Positions 9,286-18,054 are shown, counted from the stretch's first letter. The stretch: 64,000 nt of DNA from Zhenhengia yiwuensis (GCF_014384995.1 NZ_JACRSY010000022.1:1-64000), one strand, 5' to 3'. Made by a program: numbers and translations. The notes: generated by a model not told the origin, from the sequence alone.

Positions 9286-9513
9286 ATTTCTAAAATATCT
9301 TTTTTATGGATCGCTTCCACATCATCTTATTTACTAAAAGAAACTTATGTTCCCCTCTATTATAACATGTCCCCCTATCAATCCCTAATTAAAAAAGTAT
9401 AAGAATCCCTAAAAATAATTTCAGAAATTCTTATACTTATTAGTCTTTATTCAGTTCATCCCTATCCTAATAACCCCCTACCTTCTGGCCCATCAATCCC
9501 AACGCCAAAACGC
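9286..9513. other. Intergenic region upstream of jetA
   Basis: 228 bases holding the promoter of the jet operon and the terminator of the GNAT gene (9392-9440). No reading frame was recognised here. In particular there is no jetD gene on this side. Confidence 0.5.
9392..9440 (-). terminator. Terminator of the GNAT gene, copy 1 of a related hairpin family
   Basis: A 12-bp stem AAGTATAAGAAT / ATTCTTATACTT with an imperfect inner stem, followed on the minus strand by a T run. A sequence with the same outer stem and about 80 percent similar by eye lies at 10170-10220 in the same orientation. Confidence 0.7.
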
Positions 9514-10029
9514 TTATGCTTTACGTGTAAAATCTTTGGATAAATAAAGTACTAAATCATCATTATTTGTACATGCCGCATAAGGCTCTAACCTTTCATT
9601 GTTATACCAAACGCCACTCCCATCTGGAATGTAACCTCTTTTGATATACAAGCGCTGTGCAGGACCATATCCAGCATGTAGGCCTACCCCTAGACAAATC
9701 TTATCAGAATACTTTTTGACTCCATCTTCAATTGCATTAAAAATGGCCGTCCCTACTCCTTTTCTTTGATACTTTTCAAGAACATTGAAATCACATACAG
9801 TTGGAATATGCTGATTAGCAAAAGGACCATGCTGAGCATTTGGCAGAAGCGTTGCATATCCAAGTACTTGCTCTCCTTTTACTGCTATAAAAACTTTTCT
9901 CACACCATTTTTTTGTTCTTTATAATACTTTTCAAATAAGTTGATAGGCTTATCCCATCCCTGTAACTTAAAAGCTTTGTGAAAATCAAGTATATCTGAT
10001 TCCATCATATCCCTAATTTGAATATCCAA
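9514..10029 (-). CDS. GNAT-family N-acetyltransferase
   Basis: 171 residues with the GNAT fold. The VFIAVKGEQVLGYATLLP strand region comes first, then the acetyl-CoA pyrophosphate loop in YQRKGVGTAIFNAIED (R/Q-x-x-G-x-G/A type), then a late GLHAGYGPAQRLYIKRGY segment. The substrate cannot be read from sequence. The start is a TTG at 10029, supported by GGGGGAG five bases upstream; the later in-frame ATG would cut the first strand. The gene stands alone between two related hairpins, and its neighbours suggest no function. Confidence 0.82.
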   Translation of the reverse strand: MDIQIRDMMESDILDFHKAFKLQGWDKPINLFEKYYKEQKNGVRKVFIAVKGEQVLGYATLLPNAQHGPFANQHIPTVCDFNVLEKYQRKGVGTAIFNAIEDGVKKYSDKICLGVGLHAGYGPAQRLYIKRGYIPDGSGVWYNNERLEPYAACTNNDDLVLYLSKDFTRKA

Positions 10030-10169
10030 AATATCTCCCCCTATTTCTATAAGTTTTCCTTATTATATCATTATTTTAAAGAACTTCATGCACAATGTAT
10101 GTATACAGCTATTCTTTAGAATATATACCTCTTAGCTTTAAACTCTATGTAGGGCTCTACCCAGCTTAA

Positions 10170-10220
10170 ATAAAAAAGTATAAGCCTCTCTAAAAATGGT
10201 TTAGAAATTCCTATACTTAT
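10170..10220 (-). terminator. Terminator of the metallophosphoesterase gene, copy 2 of the hairpin family
   Basis: AAGTATAAG (left arm) pairs imperfectly with CTATACTT, with an inner region similar to the copy at 9392-9440 and a T run on the minus strand. It lies 8 bases beyond the stop codon of the phosphoesterase gene. Confidence 0.65.
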
Positions 10221-10227
10221 AAACATT

Positions 10228-11133
10228 TTATACATCTATCCTACTGTCAAAGAAATCCTGTATTTTTACTGCGCCTTCCAAGACTTCTCTTGTAACATAT
10301 AAGCTTCTATCTGCCCTTGTCATGACATGCCACTTCACTAAGCTAATGGCACCCTTTTCGATTTCTATTGCTGTAATACACCTTGGATGCACACAACTTC
10401 CATCATTAAAGTACATAGGCTCACCAACTTTAGGAAAACTTGGTCTATGTGTATGTCCCGTTATTAACATCTTATTTTCTTCCTCTGCCCACTTCTTTAA
10501 GTGAGCCTCTACCTTATTCTTTTTGTTATAATTCTTCCCTGCTCTCGTGGGGTCCTTTACACCCCAAAGCTCCACTGTTCTCCATAAATACCTTACCAAA
10601 AATCTCCCTAACCTCCAGGCTTGATCATTAATAAAATCTCCTTGATGCCCATGCACAAGAAAAATTCTATTACCACTATTTCGATCTTCTAAAATCAAGC
10701 TCTCATAAACTTGCATAGAAGGAAATAGCGGACAAACATTTTTTCGCGTCTCACAGTAATACTCTGTACACTTCTTTTTAAACAATTTCTTATTACTCTT
10801 CTCTTTATCATGATTGCCATAAATCATATATAATCTCTTTTCATTATAAAACCTAGACATCAGCCAAAAAGCATTACTATGCACTTGAATAATCTCTTTC
10901 ATACATCTATTTTCCCAAAGTTCATCACCATCTCCTAGCTCAATATACGTAAAGCCTTCTTTATAATAGTCATTTAATGCTGCCCAAAATAAATGTTGAT
11001 TCAATAAAAAATTATCTCCCCAATTTCCACTCCCTCTATGACAATCACTCATCATCACAAACTTAGAGTCCTGATCATAAGGAAGGATTATTGCCTCTTC
11101 ATAAGCTTTTGATAAACATTTAGATGTTCTCAT
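10228..11133 (-). CDS. Calcineurin-like metallophosphoesterase
   Basis: 301 residues with the full dimetal phosphoesterase motif series: MMSDCHRGSGNW (D-x-H), LGDGDELWEN (GDxxE), YGNHDKEK (GNHD), VHGHQGD (GH) and ITGHTHRPSFP (GHTH). The W-E region and the H-x-GHQGDF pattern recall UDP-2,3-diacylglucosamine hydrolase-like members, but this lineage lacks classical lipid A, so the substrate is open. It has no signal peptide. GGGAGGGGAG precedes the ATG, and the DUF4474 gene ends 14 bases upstream, so the two form an operon. Confidence 0.85.
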   Translation of the reverse strand: MRTSKCLSKAYEEAIILPYDQDSKFVMMSDCHRGSGNWGDNFLLNQHLFWAALNDYYKEGFTYIELGDGDELWENRCMKEIIQVHSNAFWLMSRFYNEKRLYMIYGNHDKEKSNKKLFKKKCTEYYCETRKNVCPLFPSMQVYESLILEDRNSGNRIFLVHGHQGDFINDQAWRLGRFLVRYLWRTVELWGVKDPTRAGKNYNKKNKVEAHLKKWAEEENKMLITGHTHRPSFPKVGEPMYFNDGSCVHPRCITAIEIEKGAISLVKWHVMTRADRSLYVTREVLEGAVKIQDFFDSRIDV

Positions 11134-11147
11134 ACTCCCCTCCCTTG

Positions 11148-12086
11148 CTATTGATTGAGATAAGGTTGCATATTTTTATAAAGTTCTTCCAATTTTTTAG
11201 CTCTTTTACTATTGGCAAGCATTCTAAATAATATAGGATAATAGATACGTAAGAAATCAATCTTATCAAGTGTGCGTGTAAAATCTCTCGTAACCCAATT
11301 AAATAAATGGCAATAAAATCTATTAAGTCTTTGAATCCAGGCTACTACCCATTTGCCATATTTCTGTGGCTGTGCCGTTCTAGGCGTTGTAAAAATAACT
11401 TGGACCATTCTATTTTCTACTCTAATATCCTGAGCTTTATAACCCGCATCACTCAGCCCCTTAATAAAAGCTCTTTGCATCTCACTATTTGGAAAAATAA
11501 TTTGAAGCTCTAAAGATAATTGCTCTGGTTTAGAAAAGACAGCTACATCAAAATCCGTTAACCACCAGTGTCTCCCTTTTCTTTCAATGATCGTCTTATC
11601 CTCTTTTTTTAAAGTATATGCCATTTGTAAACGGTCATCATCGGATACACACTCATAGAAAGCCCCTGAGAAAATGCCCGGTATATCTACATCCTCTTTA
11701 TCTGTTACATACACGCCGACTTCTCCCCCTGTTGTCATACCATACTGCCCCTTCCAAAACTCAATGAGCCACCTTCTACCATCATATTGAAAATAAATAG
11801 GTTCACTGTCTATAATCATATTTAATGAGGGTGCTAATTCATCATAAAGACGACAATACCCTACCTTTCTCTGCCATGGATACATGTGCGAATAGACAAG
11901 ATCTTGTTGTACATCAAACAAAAAACCATATAGACTTAATGCTTCATTTATATCTTTTACCTTTTGACTATCCGTTCTTTCCTCTACTTTTTCTATTGCT
12001 AATCTTCTACGTATCCATGCCCAATACACAATTAATCCCATAAATAAAACTACCATACAAATTGCAAGGATAAGTGAATGTTCCAT
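11148..12086 (-). CDS. DUF4474 membrane-anchored protein
   Basis: 312 residues. An N-terminal transmembrane helix (about 6-26) is followed by a charged stretch and then a domain I recognise as DUF4474, marked by LYGFLFDVQQDLVYS, YPWQRKVGYCRLYDE, the WLIEFWKGQYGMTTGGEVG core and GRHWWLTDFDVAVFS. The family is common in Lachnospiraceae and has no known function. Its soluble domain is probably cytoplasmic, as arginine-rich residues follow the helix. It is the first gene of a two-gene operon with the metallophosphoesterase. GGGGGAGG lies upstream of the start. Confidence 0.75.
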   Translation of the reverse strand: MEHSLILAICMVVLFMGLIVYWAWIRRRLAIEKVEERTDSQKVKDINEALSLYGFLFDVQQDLVYSHMYPWQRKVGYCRLYDELAPSLNMIIDSEPIYFQYDGRRWLIEFWKGQYGMTTGGEVGVYVTDKEDVDIPGIFSGAFYECVSDDDRLQMAYTLKKEDKTIIERKGRHWWLTDFDVAVFSKPEQLSLELQIIFPNSEMQRAFIKGLSDAGYKAQDIRVENRMVQVIFTTPRTAQPQKYGKWVVAWIQRLNRFYCHLFNWVTRDFTRTLDKIDFLRIYYPILFRMLANSKRAKKLEELYKNMQPYLNQ

Positions 12087-12210
12087 TTAACCTCCCCCTT
12101 ATTATAAATGTATCTCTACACTATTTTATTCCTTCATAGCAGTATTGGTGATCTATTATCACTAGCTTGTATCCCTATCATGCTCTATCCTTAATATTTT
12201 TTAAATTGCA

Positions 12211-12239
12211 AAAAGCAGGGTTTTCTATAAAACCCTGCT
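12211..12239 (-). terminator. Terminator of the maltose PTS operon
   Basis: AGCAGGGTTTT / AAAACCCTGCT with a 4-base loop. On the minus strand a TTTTTGC tract follows. It lies 24 bases beyond the stop of the phosphatase gene. Confidence 0.85.
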
Positions 12240-12262
12240 CATAACGTCTTTCGAGTATTTCT

Positions 12263-13054
12263 TTATACTTCACATTCCATCTCTACACCGAAATGATCTG
12301 AGACAATTTCTTTGTTTACACCATTGAAACAAACTTGAGATTCTAAAACTTTTATAGGCTGATTGGCCCAAATCAAATCAATTCTTAACCCTGCTTGATT
12401 TTTTTCCCATCCATCAATCTTACCTTGTACTGTAATACCTTCATCTTTTTTCTCAGCTAACGTATAAGTATCAACCCAACCTTTAGAAAGCATATAGTCA
12501 TAGCCTTCATCTCTTACATTAGCATTATTATTAAAATCGCCCATCATAAAGGAGAGACGGTTTGAGTTAATCGATACATTAAGTGTATCTATTTGATGTT
12601 TAAAAGGCTCTTCTTCATCTATCCACCATCCTAGATGACAAGTATAGAAATCTATGGTTTTACCTTTATAATCTATAGCAATTTTTACAACTTTACGTGT
12701 TTTCCAGTAATTTGTATCATGCCCTTTCGTCACAAAGAATTCTTGCTCTTCTACAATTGGGTGCTTACTTAAAAGACATAAGCCTTCTTCATAAACTTCA
12801 TAGCCTATATGAGAGAATCCCCATCTAAAGTCATATTCTGTTACACCTATTGCCTTTAAGGCATCTAATAAAGCATAGACAAAATTACCTTCTTTAAGGC
12901 CTTGTACAACTACATCTCCATCTATAGGCTGACTAACTTCTTGGAGAGCAATGACATCATAGCCCTTGTCTTTAATCTCTTGCGCTAAAACTTTAATCTT
13001 ATGTTGTTGATCTACTTCTTGCCATGAATGGCAGTTAAGTGTCAATAATTTCAT
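12263..13054 (-). CDS. mapP: Endonuclease/exonuclease/phosphatase-family protein, probable maltose-6'-phosphate phosphatase (MapP-like)
   Basis: 263 residues with the DNase I-like fold motifs: TLNCHSW (N7), ALQEVSQ (E39), YTCHLGWW, MGDFNNNAN, RIDLIWANQ and the terminal SDHFGVEM. Enterococcus faecalis MapP, an enzyme I recall as belonging to this superfamily, removes the phosphate from PTS-imported maltose-6'-phosphate. Here the gene is the last of an operon with a maltose/glucose-type PTS permease and an alpha-glucosidase acting on unphosphorylated sugar, so the same role makes chemical sense. The gap to the PTS gene is 15 bases, with AGGAGA before the ATG. The fold is certain; the substrate is inferred from context. 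Confidence 0.7.
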   Translation of the reverse strand: MKLLTLNCHSWQEVDQQHKIKVLAQEIKDKGYDVIALQEVSQPIDGDVVVQGLKEGNFVYALLDALKAIGVTEYDFRWGFSHIGYEVYEEGLCLLSKHPIVEEQEFFVTKGHDTNYWKTRKVVKIAIDYKGKTIDFYTCHLGWWIDEEEPFKHQIDTLNVSINSNRLSFMMGDFNNNANVRDEGYDYMLSKGWVDTYTLAEKKDEGITVQGKIDGWEKNQAGLRIDLIWANQPIKVLESQVCFNGVNKEIVSDHFGVEMECEV

Positions 13055-13069
13055 GCTTTAATCTCCTAC

Positions 13070-14728
13070 TTATTTTCCTAACAAATCTTGAACTTCTGAT
13101 TTAAGCACATCCACTTGTGGACCATAAATAGCTTGGACACCATTGTTTTTACATACAAGACCGATAGCACCATTTTGTTTCCATGCACTTAGGTCACCTA
13201 CTAAACTTACATCCTTAACAGTTACTCTAAGTCTCGTTATACAAGCATCTACATCAACAATATTATCCGCGCCACCTAAAAGTTCAATGGCTCTTGTAGC
13301 TTGAGATGCTTTTTGATAAGTTGATGCCACTTTCTTAGTATTTCCTTCTGCTTCTTCACTTTCATCATCAATATAGTTACCACATCGTCCTGGGGTAGCA
13401 ATATTAAACTTCTTAATTAAGAAGCCAAATACACCAAAGTTTAAGAAGAAGAATACAATACAACTAATCCCAAAATTCACAAGGTCCATACCAATACCTG
13501 CATTAACCATCATTGGTATACGTGTTAAGAGTTCAACTGCTCCAAATGAATGTACTCTTAAGTTTATCAAATCCGCTAAAGCAAATGCAAGTCCAGTTAA
13601 GATGGCATAAGCTACATATAAGATAGGTGATACAAACATAAACATAAATTCAATTGGTTCTGTAACACCTGTTAAAAATACGGCTAAAATAGCGGATAAG
13701 AAAATGGTTTTGTATTTTGATCTTTTATCTTTATCTACATTTTTATACATTGCAAAGGCTACCCCAAGGAGAGAAGCTGAGGATAAAATAACTTGTCCTA
13801 CTTTAAAACGTGCTGGTGTAACTGCCTCAATTAAATTGCTATAGCCTACCATATCTCCTGCAGCTTTTAAATTATTAAGGTCTGTAATCCATGCAAGCCA
13901 TAGTGGGTCTTGTCCTGCTACAACTTGTCCTGCCGCTGGCCCTGTTAACATAGTGTATAAGCCACCTAACTCTGTGTAATTAACAGGCACAGTTAACATA
14001 TGGTGAAGACCAAATGGTAGAAGTAATCTTTCTAAGGTTCCATAAACAAATGGTGCTACAACTGGCGCTGTATCTTTTGAAGCTGCTAACCATTGCCCAA
14101 AACTATTTAAAGAACCTTGAATAAATGGCCAAATCACAGATAAAGCTACCGCCATTACTGTAGACCCTAAAATAACCATAAAAGGTACAAAACGTTTTCC
14201 ATTAAAGAAGGCAAGTGCCTTTGGTAATTTATTAAAGTTATAATATTTATTATACAAATAAGCTCCTAAGAAACCTGAAATAATACCGATAAATACCCCC
14301 ATATTTAAGGCTGGTGCACCTAGGATAGATGTAAAGTAATCTGGAACTGTTAACGCTTGTCCAAGAAGACTTGTTACTGTTGCACTACTATCACTTAACA
14401 TTGCACTACTTACACCAAAAATAGCCCCTGTAATACGATTTGTTAAAACAAAGGTTAACAGTGCTGCAAATGCACCACCAGCTCTGTCATTTGCCCAAGA
14501 CCCACCAATGGCAACTGCAAACAGAATATGTAAATTGCCAATAATAGCCCAACCAATGTCTTCCATGACTCTTGCTACTGCTTGTAAAAATCCTGCATCA
14601 AAATTCATACCAATTAATTTACCAATTGAGATCATAATCCCTGCTGCTGGCATTACAGCAATTACAACGAGTAATGCTTTACCAAATTTTTGCCAAAATT
14701 CGAATGAAAATACCTTCTTATCCTTCAT
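13070..14728 (-). CDS. malT: PTS EIICB permease, maltose/glucose type (MalT/MalX-like)
   Basis: 552 residues. A ten-helix EIIC domain (about 15-440) carries the glucose-superfamily marker PFGLHHMLTVPVNYTELGG. A linker follows, and then an EIIB domain (about 480-552) whose phosphorylated cysteine is Cys496 in DACITRLR. No EIIA domain is present, so it must take phosphate from an EIIA encoded elsewhere. It imports and phosphorylates a sugar, inferred to be maltose or a related alpha-glucoside from the adjacent alpha-glucosidase, MapP-like phosphatase and MalR-like repressor. GAGGT precedes the ATG, and it lies 115 bases after the glucosidase gene. Confidence 0.87.
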   Translation of the reverse strand: MKDKKVFSFEFWQKFGKALLVVIAVMPAAGIMISIGKLIGMNFDAGFLQAVARVMEDIGWAIIGNLHILFAVAIGGSWANDRAGGAFAALLTFVLTNRITGAIFGVSSAMLSDSSATVTSLLGQALTVPDYFTSILGAPALNMGVFIGIISGFLGAYLYNKYYNFNKLPKALAFFNGKRFVPFMVILGSTVMAVALSVIWPFIQGSLNSFGQWLAASKDTAPVVAPFVYGTLERLLLPFGLHHMLTVPVNYTELGGLYTMLTGPAAGQVVAGQDPLWLAWITDLNNLKAAGDMVGYSNLIEAVTPARFKVGQVILSSASLLGVAFAMYKNVDKDKRSKYKTIFLSAILAVFLTGVTEPIEFMFMFVSPILYVAYAILTGLAFALADLINLRVHSFGAVELLTRIPMMVNAGIGMDLVNFGISCIVFFFLNFGVFGFLIKKFNIATPGRCGNYIDDESEEAEGNTKKVASTYQKASQATRAIELLGGADNIVDVDACITRLRVTVKDVSLVGDLSAWKQNGAIGLVCKNNGVQAIYGPQVDVLKSEVQDLLGK

Positions 14729-14843
14729 GTCAATACCTCGCTCTCTTCCTACTCTCTTCTCTTTTTAAATGATTTATACTTATGCCTTTAAAATCACCTC
14801 TTCTTATATTTTCTAAAATGACTTTATATACATGTATGAGGGA

Positions 14844-16490
14844 TTACTTCAATTTATAAAGTCTTGCTTCATAAGGACGTAATGTAGTATACTGCTTAAA
14901 TTCTTCTACTTTATAATTAGCTAATAGTAAGTCTTCTACCTCCAAAATCTCTCCGTTAAGTGTTGCCACTTGGTCTGTTAAGTTACAAAGTACTAAATAC
15001 TTTTCATCTTCTTCTCCACGTGTATAAGCATAAACCTTAGGATGCTCCTCCCAGATTAATTGATATTTACCATAAACTAAGGTTTTGTTTGATTTTCTAA
15101 TTTTGATCATCTCTTTATAGAAATTCAAAATAGAATCTTTATCTTCTTGCTGAGCTTTTACATTAATAGTAACATAGTTAGGATTTATACCTATCCAAGG
15201 TATGCCTGTAGTAAATCCAGCATTTACGCTCCCATCCCATTGCATTGGCGTTCTTGCATTATCCCTTGAACAGTTCCACATAAATTTCAGTGCTTCAGAC
15301 TCCTGTACACCTTCTGCAATCATTTCATTGTATTTATTGACAGAAGATACATCATTGTAAGCTTCTATGCTATCAAAAGCTACGTTGGTCATACCAATTT
15401 CCTGTCCTTGGTAAATAAAAGGGGTGCCTTGTTGCATAAAATACATAAGCCCTAAAGCTTTAGCACTTTCTAGCCAATAGTTTTTATCATTTCCCCATTT
15501 GGATACTGCTCTTGTAATATCATGATTTTCAATGAATAAGGCATTCCACCCTCTGTTATACAGCGCATCTTGCCACTTTGAAAGCGTCTTCTTAAACGTG
15601 ATAACATCTAAATCTTCTACACCTTCTTTATCCCATAACTCTAGATGTTCGAATTGGAAGATCATATCGAACTTCCCTTCCTTTTCACCTACCCATAGAT
15701 GACTTTCCTTGGCACTTACACCATTGGCCTCGCCTACAGTCATAATATCGTACTTATCAAAAGTGTTCTCCTTCAACTCCTGCAAATAAGTGTGTATACC
15801 TTTTACATTCATATGCTTACTAAAAGAAGAGACATATTTAAGTCCTTTTGGATTATCTAAATCCTTTAATCCTTCTTCTTTTTTGATATGGCTAATAGCA
15901 TCTACTCGAAAACCATCTATACCCTTATCTAACCAGCCATTAATCATATCATATAAAGCTCTTCTAACTTCCTTATTCTCCCAGTTCAAATCAGGTTGTC
16001 TTTTGCTAAAGAGGTGCATGAAGTACTCATCCGTTACCTCATCATATTCCCAAACTGAGCCGCTAAAAATACTCTCCCAGTTATTTGGCTCTTGTCCATC
16101 CTTACCTTCTCTCCAAATGTACCAATCACGTTTCTTACTATCCTTTGAAGTACGTGATTCTAAGAACCACTCATGCTCATCTGATGTATGATTGATAACT
16201 AAATCTATGATAAGCTTCATACCTCTTCCATGTACCTCATTGAGAAGTTCATCAAAGTCTTCCATTGTGCCAAACTCATCAAGAATTTCTTCATAATCAC
16301 TAATATCGTAACCGTTATCATCATTTGGCGATTTGTACATTGGACAAATCCAAATAACGTCTATACCTAAATCTTTCAGATAATCTAGCTTAGAAATGAT
16401 CCCTCTTAAATCACCTATACCATCTCCATTAGAATCCATGAAACTGCGTGGGTATATTTGATAACCTATCGCTTCCTTCTTCCAGTCCAT
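14844..16490 (-). CDS. malL: GH13 alpha-glucosidase (oligo-1,6-glucosidase type)
   Basis: 548 residues without signal peptide, so cytoplasmic. It has the (beta/alpha)8 GH13 motifs: DLVINHTSDEH, GFRVDAI (nucleophile Asp197), VGEANGV (acid/base Glu254) and IENHDITR (Asp324), with QPDLNW as in GH13_31 exo-glucosidases. It should release glucose from maltose, isomaltose or sucrose-like substrates; trehalose-6-phosphate hydrolase is a related alternative. I start it at the ATG at 16490, which has AAAGGAGA five bases upstream. The longer frame to 16520 would run through a MalR operator. First structural gene of the operon. Confidence 0.87.
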   Translation of the reverse strand: MDWKKEAIGYQIYPRSFMDSNGDGIGDLRGIISKLDYLKDLGIDVIWICPMYKSPNDDNGYDISDYEEILDEFGTMEDFDELLNEVHGRGMKLIIDLVINHTSDEHEWFLESRTSKDSKKRDWYIWREGKDGQEPNNWESIFSGSVWEYDEVTDEYFMHLFSKRQPDLNWENKEVRRALYDMINGWLDKGIDGFRVDAISHIKKEEGLKDLDNPKGLKYVSSFSKHMNVKGIHTYLQELKENTFDKYDIMTVGEANGVSAKESHLWVGEKEGKFDMIFQFEHLELWDKEGVEDLDVITFKKTLSKWQDALYNRGWNALFIENHDITRAVSKWGNDKNYWLESAKALGLMYFMQQGTPFIYQGQEIGMTNVAFDSIEAYNDVSSVNKYNEMIAEGVQESEALKFMWNCSRDNARTPMQWDGSVNAGFTTGIPWIGINPNYVTINVKAQQEDKDSILNFYKEMIKIRKSNKTLVYGKYQLIWEEHPKVYAYTRGEEDEKYLVLCNLTDQVATLNGEILEVEDLLLANYKVEEFKQYTTLRPYEARLYKLK

Positions 16491-16505
16491 GATGTCTCCT
16501 TTCAG

Positions 16506-16519
16506 TGCAACCGTTTGCA
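16506..16519. promoter_or_regulatory. MalR-type operator in the leader of the glucosidase operon
   Basis: TGCAACCGTTTGCA, a 14-bp near-perfect palindrome of the LacI/GalR operator class, located in the untranslated leader just before the ribosome binding site. Confidence 0.6.
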
Positions 16520-16569
16520 TAAATCTCTAAAAAAATATATGTTTATAATGACCATATTTATAGTAAATT

Positions 16570-16577
16570 AACCGGTT
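16570..16577. promoter_or_regulatory. Second MalR-type operator core
   Basis: AACCGGTT, a perfect 8-bp palindrome with the same core as the operator at 16630-16643, lying about 25 bases downstream of the predicted transcription start. The outer arms match poorly, so it may be a weak site. Confidence 0.45.
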
Positions 16578-16605
16578 GTTTTGTGCAATTTGATATCGTA
16601 TTTTT

Positions 16606-16634
16606 ATTATACTCATTTTGCTACATTCATGCAA
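16606..16634 (-). promoter_or_regulatory. Promoter of the maltose PTS operon
   Basis: On the minus strand TTGCAT (16634-16629), a 17-base spacer, then TATAAT (16611-16606). The -35 hexamer overlaps the operator at 16630-16643, the arrangement expected for repression by steric block. Confidence 0.65.
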
Positions 16635-16643
16635 CCGGTTTCA
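16630..16643. promoter_or_regulatory. MalR-type operator over the -35 box
   Basis: TGCAACCGGTTTCA is an imperfect palindrome with a central CCGG and the outer TGMAA/TTKCA arms of LacI-family operators. It overlaps the -35 element of the operon promoter and lies between the regulator gene and its presumed target. Confidence 0.62.
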
Positions 16644-16654
16644 TTCTTTTTATT

Positions 16655-17647
16655 CTATTTTCTTTTAATCCATTCAGTTTCTACTATATAATGCTTATTT
16701 TTTTGCTCTTTTCCTTCTAATTGATTAATGAGTAGCTTACTTGCATACCATCCTAATTTTACAGCTTGAATATCTATGGAAGAAATAGGTGGATTTTGAT
16801 ACTGGCCTATTACTGTATTGTTAAACCCAATAAGTACTTTTCCATCTTTCCCATTTTCATTGCAGTATAGATTAACCCCTACTGCTATAAGGTCATCAGT
16901 AGTTAGAATAGCTGTCAACTCTTTTTTAGAAAGTAAGACCTTAGCCCCTTCCTCCCCAGTTCTCTCATCAAAACCTGTTCCATGATAGACGAGTGCTTCA
17001 TCATATACTATTTGATTATCTCTAAGTGCTTTTTTATAACCTTCCAGCCGATCTTTAGAAACCACCCAGTCTATTTTGGCGCCTATAAAACCAATATGCT
17101 TATGTCCACTTTTGATTAGTTCATCTACTACCTGATATGTAGCACTCTCATTATCGTTATCTACCCATAAAGTAGTATCCGTATCTTCTGGATGACCAAT
17201 GACTACAAAGGGAAAATTCATTTCTTTTAAAAGTTCTATGGTATGGTCTTGTGATTCAGCTTTTAAAATGACAATCCCATCTACTCGCCCATTCAAAGTA
17301 AAATCTTTGACATACTTAAGCTCATCCTTTTTATCCTTGGCTACAGCATACATTAAGTAATAATGATGCTGCGTAGCATATAAACTAATACCCTGCATAA
17401 CTTGAATAAAAAATGGATTTGCAAAAGTATTTTCAATTTCATTAGGTAAAATAATACCTAATATGTGTGTTTTATTATTCGCCAAACTTCTTGCAATGGC
17501 ATTAGGTTTAAAGTTTAGCTTCTTGATTGCCTCTTTTACCTTTTGCTTTGTTTCTTGACTAATACGCTCATTATTTGATAACACTCTTGAAACAGTAGAA
17601 GGTGATACCCCTGCTTCCTTTGCTACATCTCGAATCGTAACCTTCAT
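16655..17647 (-). CDS. malR: LacI-family repressor of the maltose PTS operon (MalR-like)
   Basis: 330 residues. The N-terminal LacI helix-turn-helix (about 1-46: IRDVAKEAGVSPSTVSRVLS) and hinge helix (NAIARSLANNKTHILGIILP) are followed by a periplasmic-binding-protein-like effector domain. The start at 17647 has AAAGGAG eight bases upstream; the frame extends 14 codons further without such a site. The gene points into the glucosidase-PTS-phosphatase operon, and three palindromes of the LacI operator class lie in between. It probably responds to maltose or its phosphate. The LacI family is certain; the MalR assignment is from context. Confidence 0.85.
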   Translation of the reverse strand: MKVTIRDVAKEAGVSPSTVSRVLSNNERISQETKQKVKEAIKKLNFKPNAIARSLANNKTHILGIILPNEIENTFANPFFIQVMQGISLYATQHHYYLMYAVAKDKKDELKYVKDFTLNGRVDGIVILKAESQDHTIELLKEMNFPFVVIGHPEDTDTTLWVDNDNESATYQVVDELIKSGHKHIGFIGAKIDWVVSKDRLEGYKKALRDNQIVYDEALVYHGTGFDERTGEEGAKVLLSKKELTAILTTDDLIAVGVNLYCNENGKDGKVLIGFNNTVIGQYQNPPISSIDIQAVKLGWYASKLLINQLEGKEQKNKHYIVETEWIKRK

Positions 17648-18054
17648 GCTTATAACTCCTTTGCCAGTACTATACATTTTCTTTATCATACCTTTTTTAA
17701 AAAGAAAATCATAGCCTGTAGCAATAAATCTATTAACTCAGTTGTATAATCTCTATGAGTCATATAAAAATACTCTAAATACTACTATACTATTCTTTTG
17801 ACTTGGTCCTAAGCATATTTTTGTCTCCAGGCACATTGCCCCCATCCCAAAGAAATTTTAAGCTAGGCGTGTCGTCGTACGGTTCACATACTTGCTCTAG
17901 ACTTTCTCTATAATCAGCAATTTCTAATCGATTAATTTCATCTTTTTTAACTCCCTTGTTATAAATTTTATGGAGTTTATTACTGAGTAATCCAAGTTTT
18001 CATATAGTTATATCTTAATGCTTATATTTATATGAATCATTTTATAATATAGCT
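17648..18054. other. Intergenic region containing a gene fragment
   Basis: About 400 bases between malR and the phosphodiesterase gene. It holds the malR promoter and, at 17790-17999, an open coding remnant described separately. Nothing else was recognised. Confidence 0.5.
17790..17999 (-). pseudogene. Unidentified coding fragment without a start codon
   Basis: On the minus strand a frame of 69 codons runs from a TGA (18002-18000) to a TAG (17792-17790) with no ATG at its beginning. Its translation reads like real protein, with normal composition and segments such as DEINRLEIADYRESLEQVCE, YDDTPSLKFLWDGGNVPGD and NMLRTKSKE at the end. It is preceded by ATG AAA ACT TGG in another frame that stops after 7 codons, consistent with a frameshifted gene. 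I do not recognise the family. It could be the C-terminal remnant of a larger gene or a short uncharacterised protein with an unusual start. Confidence 0.4.
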
